NCBI GenBank assembly: GCA_004794785.1
Contig: SJOL01005532.1
Location: forward strand, 200,921-264,920
Length of the DNA: 64,000 nucleotides
Reading direction: 5' to 3'
From: Opisthorchis felineus
Taxonomy: Eukaryota; Platyhelminthes; Trematoda; Opisthorchiida; Opisthorchiidae
The number at the start of each line of letters is the position of its first letter. The first letter of the stretch is position 1. The position numbers and the translations under genes were made by a program. The notes beneath the pieces are model-generated. The model was not told the DNA's origin and did no database searches. It worked only from the letters and a program-made list of their open reading frames with translations. Shown piece after piece: positions 46,720 to 58,929 of the stretch.

Positions 46720-49700
46720 CCATACTGGGTCAGGTTTGAAAGCCAATGGCAAGAATGAACACTCGACGCCATGAACCACACATCAAAGTGTCGTAAATGG
46801 TACTCGGGGAGCCCACAATGGCAAGCAAACGAAAGTCACTGACTGTGACCTTAGGATGTCCCAGTCCAATAACAGCCTTGATGAACTGAGGAAAGCAGAT
46901 CCCTCGATAAGAAATGATCATCGGTTGGTGGACCAAAAAGTCGATATCACAACCATTTGCACGTACGGCTGAGATTATGGTGAGGGAGCATTCATCGGTA
47001 CCGTACTTCTGCTTCCTCTCATTCCACATAGTCATTCCGTGCTCATCCAAGACTATGCTTACACAGTTGCTCGGCGCTCCCAAACAGCGATTAGGTCAGG
47101 CTTGGTACAAGACGTCGACATAGGTGCTCTCAACTCATCGAAGACGGTGTATCCCAGGCGACGTAAACGTTTCGCGAATTCCCTTGCAACACGATCATGA
47201 CGGGCACATCTAGCATCATGCATGATTCAGCAGGACTGCAAACCATGCATCAAACTCTCCGGTTGGCCACAGTTTCTACGACATAAGATCGTCTGGCCAC
47301 CACGAGCATGCCAGGCGCTTGTAACTCTCGTCCTAAGCAGGCGTCACCGGAGCTGTATACCGCGGATAAATATTCGAGGAAACACGTTCGGGAAATACAA
47401 GCCATTGATTCGAAAGAGGTGAAGCGACAAACTCTCGTAAACCGCGACCTTTAACGCTGTTGTGAAGACTATTATCCCAAACAGTCATTACCTCTTCCAT
47501 GGTGTTTACGCATGCACCTTAGGATCGGATCGGAAGACTGAGATCAAGAACAATCTTGCCAAATGCGTTATCATCGACCACATTGCGTAGTACTCGGCCC
47601 TGAGTAGACAAACTTTTCCATACGTGCTCTCGGCTGCTTCGGGATTGTAGCACTCAGACATGGAATACAAATTCCCCTATGTTGTTTACCGGCATGGATG
47701 AAGCTGATCGGAGTATCCTTCGGTCAACGTACCCAGCCACGAATAGATTACCTGATGTAATTGGCCAACATTTTGCGCGCGTTCGGTGGGCTTGACCGAG
47801 CACGAGGAAGTATGTCAGCCTCGGTATCAGGTAGCTCCTTGTGATCTCCATTTTTTAATGCGGCTTCAACAGGCACGCGTCACCTCATCAAGCAGTTTGA
47901 GCAGCTGCTGTCGGTGGTTGAAGGCTCCCTTCCCCTTGAAAGTAAAGCGGATGCCCAAATATGTCACGTGTCTGTCGGACCAAGAGTAGTGATGAGTTCC
48001 CCGGCAAAGCAAAATGGCTCGACTGAGACCGCTGTCACCCGATGTTTCTTGTCCCCACAAATTACCATTGCTTTCGTCTTTCGGACGTTGATCATTATAG
48101 CAGATCTCCCAAACTCAACTGCAAAAGCTCCAAGCTTCTCTTTAGGGTGAGGCTGACTTTCTGCACACACGGCTCAGTCATCAGCAAAGGCAAAACCATC
48201 CACTATGGTGTCATGGAACTGGTATCCTAGTTGTGGCATCGACAATCCAAGAACCTCATCCAAAGCCATGATGAACAATAATGGGGAGAGTGGATCTCCC
48301 TGCCTCATACTTCTGTGGCAGTGAGCCTCAGAATTGGGGAAACTGCTACAGCAGAGGACTGTGCAATGTATCCAACTAAAGGTGGTGGTGCTCCAAACGC
48401 CTCAACAGATCTGACGATTGTGTTATGCGAACCCGAATCCAACGCTTTCGAGATATCAACAAACACCAAGCTGAGGTTAAAAGCAGTCGCCGGAAAGTGA
48501 CGAAGCAGGGCTTGCAACAGAGACGTAGTTTCCAAACAAGCGTCCCGATGTAGAAATGCAAACTGGAATGAGGGCATTTGCAACTTATGTTTCCAGCGAT
48601 CAGCAAACACCTTGTGAAAACATCGAACAAGAATGAATGACACGGAGACGGGTCTCAGCTGGTCCGGTGAGGTCGGATTTGGGACCTTCGGAACTAGGGT
48701 AATACCAGCGCGACACAGATGCGGCGGACAATCCCTAGATAATAAGAGTAAATTGAAGTGCTCAGCAAGCCTGTTGGCAATGAACCGGCGGAACATGCTA
48801 CGCGTGAGCCTGTTCAGGTCTGAAGACGAATTGCCCATTAAAAGTATGGTACGGCCGACTTCCTCACTTGTAATTGGCTCGATCAAACTCCAATTGGATG
48901 GCAGCACTGCTCGACTTGGCCGGCTATCCACATGTTTTGGGGCAGAGAGCACCTGTTTCCAATACTGCTCGGCTCCCAGAGGTAGGCCGCAGTTACCTTT
49001 GTATGGACTCTTCCATGATTCAACGAGCACAGCAGACGCTGCATCTTTCCGTCTTTGGTGGTTCAGAAGCTGGATAGCAGCATAGTTGGATCGGCGGATC
49101 TGCGTTCGGTTGGCCGACTCCCGATGGGCTAGCTGACGACAGCGTCGAGATACAGCTTTGTAGGTGTGTGGAAATTTCTTAGAGGCAAAAGGACTTGCTT
49201 CGGTGTAATGATGCCAGACTGCAACCCTCGGGCGAATGCCAGAAGGTCAACACTAGCAAGCGAACTGTCAGCATGGGATTCCAAGAGTGACAGGTCGTAA
49301 TCCACGATTTGTTTAAACCAGATGCTATAGTCATCGGCTTCTGACGGGTGGGCCGTTGTTGGACCGATGGTGTGGTCAGGGCCACCAGATGATGATTCGT
49401 CCATTTGTGCTTGTCAGTTAAGCACTCATAACCTGGTTTTGATGTTGATAGCCGGTCGACCAGGAAATTACTGCTCCAATCTCGCGAACAGCGCGGTTTG
49501 CGAGTCACAAGACGGATATACATTGTTAGCCAGGTGCAAGAGCGATTGTGACTCTTGTTGGGACCAACGGGCACCGGAATACTTCACTCGACCAAGCTTA
49601 GATACATTATGCTGGGTGGGGTGTGCGTGCCGGCGGTGTTGACTCAGGCCAGACTTCGTCGGAAAAGGGTGAGAACAATCAGCGCAGGCCAATTGGACGA

Positions 49701-49810
49701 CCACGTTTGTGCCAGCACTTTCATGGACGTGAAGTGACGTCACGGACGGTGGGCTACCGAGCAAACTTCTGATTTGCGGCACTTGCCACATTCCTCACAG
49801 TGAGCTGCAC
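46720..49810 (-). mobile_element. R2-type LINE, near full length, inactivated
   Basis: R2 elements encode one protein: zinc finger, Myb-like DNA-binding motif, RT, CCHC knuckle and a PD-D restriction-like endonuclease. All five are visible here in order on minus. The C2H2 finger is CADCSHPFPTKSGLSQHRRH starting at 49,686. The Myb-like motif is RWSQQESQSLLHLAN near 49,540. The RT fingers and palm (VPKVPNPTSPDQLRPVSV; LVFVDISKALDSG) lie in an open frame at 48,305-49,030. Then RQGDPLSPLLFIMALDEVL near 48,290 and FADD at 48,177-48,188, followed at once by a TGA (48,174-48,176). The knuckle is CRRNCGQPESLMHGLQSC at 47,230-47,283. The endonuclease starts KPDLIAVWERRATV near 47,100 and continues ISYRGICFPQ near 46,910. 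Multiple frameshifts and stops kill it. No 28S rDNA sequence flanks it, so it is not at the usual R2 target. Confidence 0.9.
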
Positions 49811-50399
49811 GAGTCCCTCCTGTATACTAGTTGGAACTGGCCTGGCCTAAAGCTGTCACTTTGACATGGTGGTCGGGTTTGAGTGTTACAGTGATCCCGC
49901 GGACTACACTGACTGGAACGTCGTTCCACAATGTGCAACTCTGCCAGGAAGGCCAAAGGGGAGCAGTCAGATCAAGAGCAACGAGACCCCGTACTACGAG
50001 TAATCATGCTACGAGGCGGTCTGGGGGTAAAGTCGCACTGTCTTCTGTGATAGAAGTGTGAAGGCAGTAAGGCGTTTCCCCCGGTCGACCAGCATGTCCA
50101 TATTTGTGGAAGCAGCGATGCTGCCTTCCCCCGAGGAAGGACGGGTTAGAAAAGGTCGGCCCCAAAAACCGCACACTCCGATCGCCCAAAGGTTGACTGC
50201 AACCGCCGGTGCATTATCCAATACGGTTGAAATGCATTTAAAACTAAAGAGTCCGGCGCTGCTCAAAAGGCACCTGCTGTGCACCGGCATCAGGAATGAG
50301 ACAGTAATGCCTTATTCCCTGCGCCCTCAGGTTAGGCCAAACCTCTGCAGCCGAGCAGGTCAGACTGTTGAGTAACCGACTCCGGGCAGGGTCCACAAA

Positions 50400-53349
50400 A
50401 AAACCCTACTGTCCGCTGCCTTGTGGGTCAGACTTTTGAGTCAAAGACTCAAAGTGGGGTACCTCAACCAAACCCCCTTCCTCGGCCTGGGCAACCCGGA
50501 AGTATCATTTGACCGCGCAGTTCGGTGTCTACCGATGTCCCTCCCCAACCCCTTCCCACGACACAAGCAAACATCGCTGGGTCATTTGACTGTCAGCTAT
50601 CTGACCGAAGGGCCTTACGCTCCTTGCTGCCTATTAACAATAAACAAAATATCACCTTCCTAAATCCACGAAATTCTTCCTATAAGAAAGCTTTTAACGT
50701 CCGTACTCTATGCCAAATTGGAAAACAGGCAACGCTTGCTGAAACCTTATACTCACTTAAAATTGATGTATGCTGTGTCTCCAAAACACGCATAGAAGAC
50801 CCAAGCGTGGTTATGCATCTCAGAACGCGAAGGACAAAATCAGGTCTTTCACATTTCTCCATCCGTGTGTCCGGTGACCCAGAAGCGATGACTCGTGGAA
50901 TATATGGCGTGGCACTCAGCCTTAGCGCTGAACGCGCTTTGCTTGATTGGATCCCAGTGGACAGTCGTCTTTGCGCCGTCCGGTTATCCAGTTAAATCAA
51001 GCTCAATGCCTCTCGATGTAAAAAGTGGTGCCTGCTTGTAATGTCGGCTTATGCACCATCGGATTGCGGTCCTGATGCTGAGAAGGATACTTTCTATCGA
51101 GAGCTATCCTCTTAGAAGAACTATCGTAGCTCAACAGTACCGATCTGAGCTAGCTCAACAACTCTCCAGAGTAAACCAATACTGGGGTGGCAGTGAGCAT
51201 GTGGATGAAGCGTGGCAAAATGTGAAAGGAGCTACGTTAGAGGCATTCAGCGCTGTCTGTTCGACTTCTCCAATTCGACCACAAGATCACTGGATGTCGT
51301 CGAGATCGCTACCCATGACGGATGTCGGGAAATCCATACCAACTCACGCAAATCTCTCAAACGCCAAATAGTGAAGAGTCTAAGGAAAGACTGGGAGCTC
51401 TTGTGGCATCAAAAGCTCGGGGATGGAGAAGGCTTTTGCTACCGGAAACAGCCATGCCCTATACCAACTGATACGATTGACTGGCTCTAAGAAAGCAACC
51501 GTCAGTGAAACGATAAGTAAAAAACATGGCTCATTACTTCACTCGCAAACGTCGACTGGAAAGATGGGCCGAACACTTAAAAGAACAGTTCAGCTGGCCT
51601 CCTGCAGCACAGCTTGTGGAGATAGTGCATACGGACGAATGGAATGAAAACACTACTCGCCCGTCGGAAGAAGAAATAAAGTACGACATGTCCGTACTGA
51701 AACGTGAGAAGGCACCAGGACCGCACGGTCTATATCCAACCCATCTTCAAAAGCTTATTGGTGCTATATGAAACGAAGCGAAGGTGTCTGCTGAATGGGG
51801 CGTGTCGACAGTTATCCCAACCTTCAAAAAGGGTACGCGGACGCCGTGTAGGAACCACCGTGGCATCAGCCCGGTAGCTGTGGGATCGAAAATGCTCTCT
51901 GGTCTTATCATTCGAAGTTAGACTGAACACAGGGAGAGACAGAGCCAGATACGTCCTGCAAGAGAATGCATCGACCACATTTGAATCCTCCGACAGATTC
52001 TAAAACAACGGCACTGCTTCCAGCGACCAACAGTGGTTATCTTCCTTGACTTGAAAGCTGCCTTTGACTCTGTATACCGTCAAGCACTATGGCGGTATCT
52101 TGACCCTCCTCAAGGCGCTGTACGCCAACTCCCTCAGACGTGTGAAGGTCTACGGGAAACCCTCGCCTGAGTTCACCACATCAAGTACTGTCAAGCAAGG
52201 CTGTCCTCTCTCACCTTTGCTCTTCAACTTCATCATTGATACGATTATGGAAGACTCACTATCAGTCTCTAATGCCTGTGGGGTCAAAGTGCTCCCGGGG
52301 CGTTCGCTCACAGCTATCGAGTACGCAGACCACATAGCTCTTCTCGGTCTGATGTCGCAATAATGCACACAATATTAAATAATCTAAATAATTCTGCCTC
52401 ATGGTTTGGCATGTGCCTCACACCTGCAAAGGGTAAAGTGACACTGCAAGACTGGGTAGGCTCGAGCCCTAGCCTCATGCTTGCGGATGAACCGACTGAG
52501 GTAGTAGGCAAGTTTGCCTACGTGGGTGGGTGCATCAGTCCCGGTGGTCTAGCGAAAGATGATATTTCCATCCGGATTGGGAGGGCCCAAGGAGCTTTTG
52601 TGAGCCTGTGTCACATGTGGCGTAGACGTGACATCAGCTTAACTTTCAAGGGTCGAGTTTACAATGCTGCGGTGCGATCTATGTTATTATAGGGGCCATA
52701 ACCCTGGCCGCTGCACGCCGGGGACGTCAAAAGACTTTCAGTGTTTGACCATCGATGTCTCCGAAGCATTGCCCGAGTCTGGTGGGAACACCGGATCTGC
52801 AGTTCTGAAATACGTCGAATGGTATTCGGGAGAAATAACTCGCCCACAATAGATGAACTGGTCACACTGCATAGGTTTCGCTGGCTTGGCCACGTGCTCC
52901 GTATGCCAGCCGACCGACCTCCCCGAAGGGTTCTTTTTTGCAGAACCACGCAAAGCGTTGAAACGGGCCAGGGGAGGTCAAACAATGACTTGGCAGCAAA
53001 GTGGGAGCCATTACCAGCAAACTCATCTGCGCTGGTCATTGCCATCTTCCTGGATTGGGACCCCGAGATAGGCCACATCAATGGTTGGAGACATTGTCAG
53101 ACACGGCCCAGTCGCACCCTCAGTGGCGTTCGTGCATCCAAGGTATTGCCTTCAGTGCACAGCTCCGTTCCCAATCCCCCCATTTGACAGTCCACTGACA
53201 GACCTGTACATACGCACCAATTTATCAGCTCCCGCTTCCAATGCGCAGCTACCTACCCTACCTCCTCGAACCATCGGTGAAAGAACTGTGGCAACTACAA
53301 CCACTGTACTACAAGTACGCGGTTCTCACAGATGATATTGATGATGACA

Positions 53350-53382
<33 letters not shown>

Positions 53383-53385
53383 TGG
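50400..53385 (+). mobile_element. RTE-like LINE, copy 2, most complete but dead
   Basis: A GC-rich leader from about 50,400 precedes the APE endonuclease start FNVRTLCQIGKQATLAETL near 50,695, with the SETRIEDPS-like block (here SKTRIEDPS) near 50,785. The linker and RT follow: RWAEHLKEQFSWP near 51,560, VIPTFKKG near 51,810, LDLKAAFDSVYRQALW near 52,045, KQGCPLSPLLFNFIID at 52,194, then YADH at 52,322-52,333 (second catalytic Asp replaced by His). The thumb and C-terminal blocks run 52,363-53,187 and the tail is GAT-rich (53,330-53,382). Lesions shared with copy 1 include the D-to-H change, a TAA at 52,361, TAG/TAA near 52,690, and a deletion plus frameshift near 52,090. The 5' end abuts the R2 element head to head. 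Confidence 0.9.
53330..53382. repeat. (GAT)n microsatellite, LINE 3' tail
   Basis: About 50 bp of GAT units directly after the last conserved block of RTE copy 2. Copy 1 has a shorter tail of the same type at the equivalent place, so it is part of the element. Confidence 0.88.
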
Positions 53386-56300
53386 TCCGGGGGCGCCAGA
53401 TGATTCCTATTATACGTTGTCGAAAGGGGCCAGCACACTGAAACCAAATAAGGTGGTTAGCCCTCTCTGGAGTTAGTAAACTCTTAGTTCACCCAAAATG
53501 ACTTCCGGGCTACCCAGTCCGAGGAAGTGGTTCTGTGAGCCGACTAAAACGTTGCATTCCGGTTTCAAAACAGCACTCCATGTGAATCTTTTTCACCTGT
53601 GCAGCAACGATGATGCACTAAAGGCTGGGCGATAAATGAAGCAGGGTCGCAGTTCTAACTTCGATAACGTCGCTACAGAATACTAACAATGGTATTCTTC
53701 TTAGTAAGAGCGCATTGGCTCCTCCATTCTCTTTAGACTACTCTCCACGGCAACCGTAAACAAGATTAGCGAAGGCGATTAATTTGTTTGGTAGTTGAAT
53801 ACAAACTTGCGAGTGCCAAGTTGATTGTCATCCTACAAACTTCCGTGATACTCATGTTGCAAATTGTCGAAAAGTTTAGAAACAATTGTGTTGGCCTCTA
53901 CGAAAGCATGCTTTTCTAAGTAGTGTTGAGAACGCATTGCTGAAAAGTTCAACTTTGTCCACAACTGATATTAGTGCCCGTACTCTTTCCTCTGATATTG
54001 AAACACTTTATACGACCCTTAAAACACCGTCTGGATAATTGGCAGACAAATAACTCCGAGTGCATATGTAATCAAGAGGCTCATGTGTCCCCAGAATTTC
54101 TTTCTGAATTCACGGCTACAGTTAATGTTTTTCCACAACACCGGTGCGTTTCTTCAAGTCTGTGCAGAAATGATAAGGGTAATCACAGGAACATAGAATC
54201 GATGAATTAGGCTAGAACGGTATCCACCAAACTCCGCGCTTGACCCTGAATGCCCGTTTAAAAGACAATAGGTTTTCTCACGCGCTGGCCACTATTTTTT
54301 GTATAAGACAGCTTCAGGCAATTGTGCTGTGATGCATCCCAACTAACTCAGCTGAAATATTGGTGCATCTCATTTACTCCAACTGGAAAGCACCCGTATC
54401 TATATTCCACGGACCATAATTGAATAACTAATACTGATGTCCATATTTACAGGGTTATGGGTAGGGGACACGACTCCCCAAGAGTGACCCTTCGAGGGTG
54501 GGCAACCTCTCAAGAGGTCAGAAGGGCTTCCCATCAAATAAAGTACAGTAATCCATTAGAAAAAACTACGAGAAAGAAGAACGTTTTGGGTATTCCCACT
54601 GGAGGCCTGCAGTTGGAGGGTTTCACAATGAAGTATGATTAACGGTAACTCTGTTATGGTCTTTCCAAGGCAGTGGCCCCTATTCCAAGGGGGTTCCGAT
54701 AAGGATTACCATGGTGAAATGACCGCGAAAACAAATTGATAAATTAGGCCAAGATGCCAATGTACTCATGGTGTCCTGTCTTTGGGCCACTACCACGAAC
54801 GAGTGATCCCTTCAGGAAGTGGTAACTCGGAGAGTAATTAATCTAGAGTTTATAATTAGATTGGTTCTATGTATACTGACAGTTTCGTGGAGACAGACCC
54901 AAGACACTGCTTATTGTGTCCTGTTTAGTGCCATGATATACTCAAAAACTCACTTCGCATGCACTAGCCCCAACCTTCTGAGAACCGTTTGTACGGTGAG
55001 AATCATACCCCACCTCGACCAACTTTCTTTAACTCAAACCCAGTCCCGAATACTACTAGATCAATTCACATCTACTTCTTGTCCCCCCCCCCCAAAAAAA
55101 AGAACTCTGTGCCAGTTTAAGGATAGAAGCCATGAGTGCACAAATTAGAGGTCCTACCAGAAAGCTTAGGTGCCGATCAAATTTTTATCCATGATGTCTG
55201 CCATGAGAGTAGTCGATCGAGAACCAAGGAATTGTCGCAGCAATAGGTTTACTGGTTGGACGTCAGGATTTATGAGAGGCCGCTCCTGTTGCCACGTTAG
55301 AATATGAAGAATGCCTGTAAGCAGCTTACCATCACACGATAGTTGACACTTCTCATTTTAGATTGTATTTACTTGATACCTACTAAAAATTGGTAGGGGG
55401 CCTCCGAAAAGTTCCCCCGGAAAATAAGGGGAGGGAAAGAGTGATTAAACATCCATAACAACTTCACGTCAGCGACTGTTTCGTGACCGAACACGGAGAT
55501 CCTTATGACTGTCTCCACCCGCTGCTAATAGAAGGAATGAATGCTGGTGGGTTTTCCATTTAACAGGCCACTGCCTGCTCTTAGTTTGTGTTCAGTCATT
55601 TATAATTCTCTAGAAAGTATGCTACTTGTTTGGCCTTCGAGTTACTTGTTGTCCGTATTGGTAGTGAACGCAGTTCATGAACAAACAACGCAAACGTTAC
55701 CATTTCTAGGAGAGATTCCTGGAAAAAGGCCGCAAGCAAAAGTGACCGTGGAAGACCTACTGCACCTCAGGCCAGCGGGATGTCAGCAACCAACGATAAA
55801 ATACACAAATAACTCAACAAGGCAGATTATCACTCTCTATCTCCACGGTTGAAAATAGACGTGACTGGTACATAACATCAAAAGTCATGAAGTAGCACCG
55901 TTAAAATAGAGACGGAATTCCAACAGAACACTGATACGTATGTCAAAAAGATGCAACTTTGAAGCAGATACGGTTGAGTTCTGACCAAATGAGGACTGAT
56001 CCTAAAAGTGCTGCGTACTCTGGCCTTCAAGTAGTGATGAAGGAAATCGAAGTATACGCACTTTTTTGCATTCGCCCACATGCTCACCCATGTTTGTTAA
56101 TCACTTGCAAAGAGGTAGTATGGGTTTCCTGCAAGACCTGAGATCACGTTGCAAATCTACCAGGTAGACACACATGCACAACCGATTAGATGAGCATTCA
56201 TATTCGCCAGATATTTTAGATGACAACTAATTAGCGCATCTCAAAAGTACCAGTTTTTACTCTACTCACTGACGCTTTCAAGAGCGAATTCTTCGGTTCT

Positions 56301-56633
56301 AATAGTTTTTGTAATATCATCTCGATGGCTTTTGAATACGCAGGTTAACGAAATTTCCTTTCTTTACGTAAACTTTAAGCACGCTACCTGTGAGTGAATT
56401 TAGTGACACACAAACCCAAATATTATGTACATTCGTTGATCATTGTCATACTGATTGAAAAAGTTCCCACTAATAATTGTCTTTTCTGAGAAATTAAAAT
56501 AGGTTCGTTTTACCACATTTTTGAATTTGTTCGTCAAATGAATCACGTCACTAAGCGGTCGAGTTATTTTGGCATCTTCAGTTAAACCGCTGGTTTTCCA
56601 GCATCTTATATCTTTTTAATTTTACCTCCAAAG

Positions 56634-56970
56634 GTACAACGCTAATGCGCGTTTTGTTAGACGTTCACCCATGGATCCGCTGTGGTCCCGAAGGCATGGT
56701 TATAAAGCCCATTCTAGAAATCCGACACCGTACGCCTTCGTTACACGTGAACTCGTCCATACAGGCGGGAATCCCTCCAGATCTACTTGACTGGGCCACT
56801 GCTCACTACATCCGTCAGATCGTTGAAGGAATGGGACCACCGGCGAGAATTTTGTGTTACAAACGACCAGAGGTACTTCTTTACATGGAATACCTGGCGC
56901 GCATATTTCTTGACTCCCAGTTTGTAGTTATGCTGAGAGATGGGCGAGCCGTCGCAGTTTCTAACGAGAG
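56634..56970 (+). CDS. Tyrosylprotein sulfotransferase (TPST), second coding exon
   Basis: Joined in phase to the exon ending at 42,850, this continues PRSG into TTLMRVLLDVHPWIRCGPE, where E aligns with the catalytic base of human TPST2 (E99, in RCGEET). It then reads VIKPILEIRHR, a stretch with GIPPDLLDWATAHYIRQIVE, and ILCYKRPEVLL, whose Lys matches the conserved LCNKDPF. It ends at YLARIFLDSQFVVMLRDGRA, the 3'-phosphate-binding block (LLMVRDGRAS in animals). A GTTAGT donor at 56,971 closes it in phase 2. The frame has no damage in 337 nt. The rest of the catalytic domain was not found in the remaining 7 kb, so the gene runs beyond the window or through another very long intron. Confidence 0.9.
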
Positions 56971-58925
56971 GTTAGTTTCGGTATTCAGGGAATTGTTAGT
57001 ACACCTGTGAATTTATCTCAAACTTTTCACAAAGGTACACAGACGTCACAAACGTTATATCTAACCAAACTCTTAGTTTATATTTTCAAAATATGAGTGA
57101 TAAGAAATATTTTTTTCAGTTACATTGTGTTTCGCCACAAAGTGTACATTGTAGTTTCGATTGACAGTACAGTATCTTGCGCAAGTTAAGTAATATCTTG
57201 ATGAAGTGTGTTTCGATTGGTTCCAAAATAGTAAACCACCAAACCTGAAACTTTCCTCGGTCTACAAACTCATACCGAAAAGAACAGAGCAACGGTTTAT
57301 GAAAATTGGAAAAATAGTGATAGAAAGGAGGATGGATGGCGCTTACTATAGGAAGATTCAAACTGCATAGACTTTTAGCTTATTTATTTACTTATTCCTA
57401 GGTTATCATTATGATGTCAATGTTAGACATGTAACTCATGGTGGGTCATGGGTCATATAATCGTAATTTGTCCCTTTCGGATAGAGTGCGTGAGAGAACC
57501 AAGCAGAACAGGAGACAAAAAGTAAAAAACGAGCACAAAATAATAAATATTTATTTTATGGAACAAATATCTCCTGATAAGCAGTGTGATTTCCCAATCA
57601 CTCTAGCTGTCTTTCACTTTGACAAAGCTTTGCGTTTGGGTAATCGAGAAAACAAATAGGCAAGGTGCATACATGGTTACTTTCGCAAGCACTTGCACTC
57701 CTTTAATGTTGTTGTACCATGCTATCCTAGGGCATTTTGTCACCTGTGATGATGATTATGAATGTGCTATGCAAGTACAGGGGAAGGCAGCACAGAGAGC
57801 TGGAGAAGAGAATGGACCTGTGTGAGTGGGTAGGTCAGGTAAGACCAGTAGGGTCATTGGATTCGCATGCAAAGTTGTTCGAGAGTTACGTCAGTGCCCG
57901 TCGTGAGAAATGGCACCCACCTAGGCTTAACACCAGTGCAGTAATTGAACAGAGGTAGATGATCCCGTCAGCTTCCTGTCTCCAGAGTGAACCAAGTCCT
58001 TGAGCTACGTCGCATTAGCTAAACCTTGTTCTGCCGCTCATGGCGGATTGCAAATGTCGCACAAACGACAGTCCTGCGGTTTCGCACTTTGAATAGACTT
58101 GCTTTTGACTGTTCACCTCCGAAAAAACTGATGGATAAAGCGCAGTTAGTCGAGAGTGTGATTCATCCGCATTTGATGAGCTATCCGTCAGATCTGATGC
58201 AACATGGCAGCATGGTCAGTATAGCCAATCCTCTGAAAAAGTGATCCTACCAGCACCGTTGAGCGTGCCATTAAAACTCATCATAAAAGGCTGACTTAAA
58301 AGACTTAAAAGACCTAAAAGACTGACTTAACGCAGGTTTACCAATCTTAGAATTGCGTCGGAATAAAATCTAGTACATGGTAAACAGATTAATGTGCAAA
58401 AGAAAGTTGCTTTGGAGAGAAGTTACCTCGAATGTAAACACATTTCTACCCTGATGTAGGTAAAACGAAGGTGTATGGGAACCCGTATATATTGTCGTAC
58501 AGGAGGCCTGTATTATATCCGCACAGTAGATGTATGGAAGTCTAAACCAAAAAATGGAAGATGGTTTGTCTGGTCCAGACGAGCATAGGATAGGCAGACA
58601 AGCTACATCGGTGGCCAGCCAGACAAGATATCGACATTCCAGCTGGCGATTTACATACTCAATTGGGAAATACCCGTGAGTATTACAGCCACATTGGCAG
58701 AAGATTTGGTGTAGATTCTCATGGATTCTACAGCGGTGCTTGTTCCATACCGATCTGCACTGATCGACATCCGTTTATCGGACGCTCAAACCTTCATCAC
58801 AAGCTTCAGCATCGTATTGATTGGCGCCCTTTCAACCGTAACCAACGGAACACCCAGATTGACTAAATAGTAATTAGCTTTTGATGGCAACCTCCATTCC
58901 CATAGAAGATGGAACCGAGAACGAA
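56971..58925. other. No gene seen (TPST intron)
   Basis: Several short frames on plus (57,438-58,244) were compared with the expected downstream TPST residues and do not match. A short imperfect repeat of ACTTAAAAG-like units lies at 58,290-58,330. Confidence 0.4.
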
Positions 58926-58929
58926 ATCA

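Larger units (their letters stand above)
42851..56633 (+). other. 13.8-kb TPST intron hosting two LINEs
   Basis: The intron begins GTAAGT and ends in a pyrimidine-rich stretch with CCTCCAAAG, so it is phase 1. It carries the R2-type element (minus) and RTE copy 2 (plus). The 42,851-46,720 part shows no supported gene; a basic frame at 43,171-43,440 (MADKWFHDTPNLLYWAKK) and one at 44,345-44,767 (-) have no motif. The 53,386-56,633 part shows only motif-free frames and a C11A8 tract at 55,083-55,101. Confidence 0.82.

Noticed and set aside
50058..50375. Plus-strand frame with an AT-hook-like RKGRPQKPH word upstream of RTE copy 2.
   Set aside because: It lies between the two LINEs where the R2 5' end may extend on minus; no second copy or family match supports an ORF1.
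57438..58244. Plus-strand frames downstream of TPST exon 2 as further TPST exons.
   Set aside because: None matches the residues expected after the RDGRA block and no splice sites in phase 2 fit.
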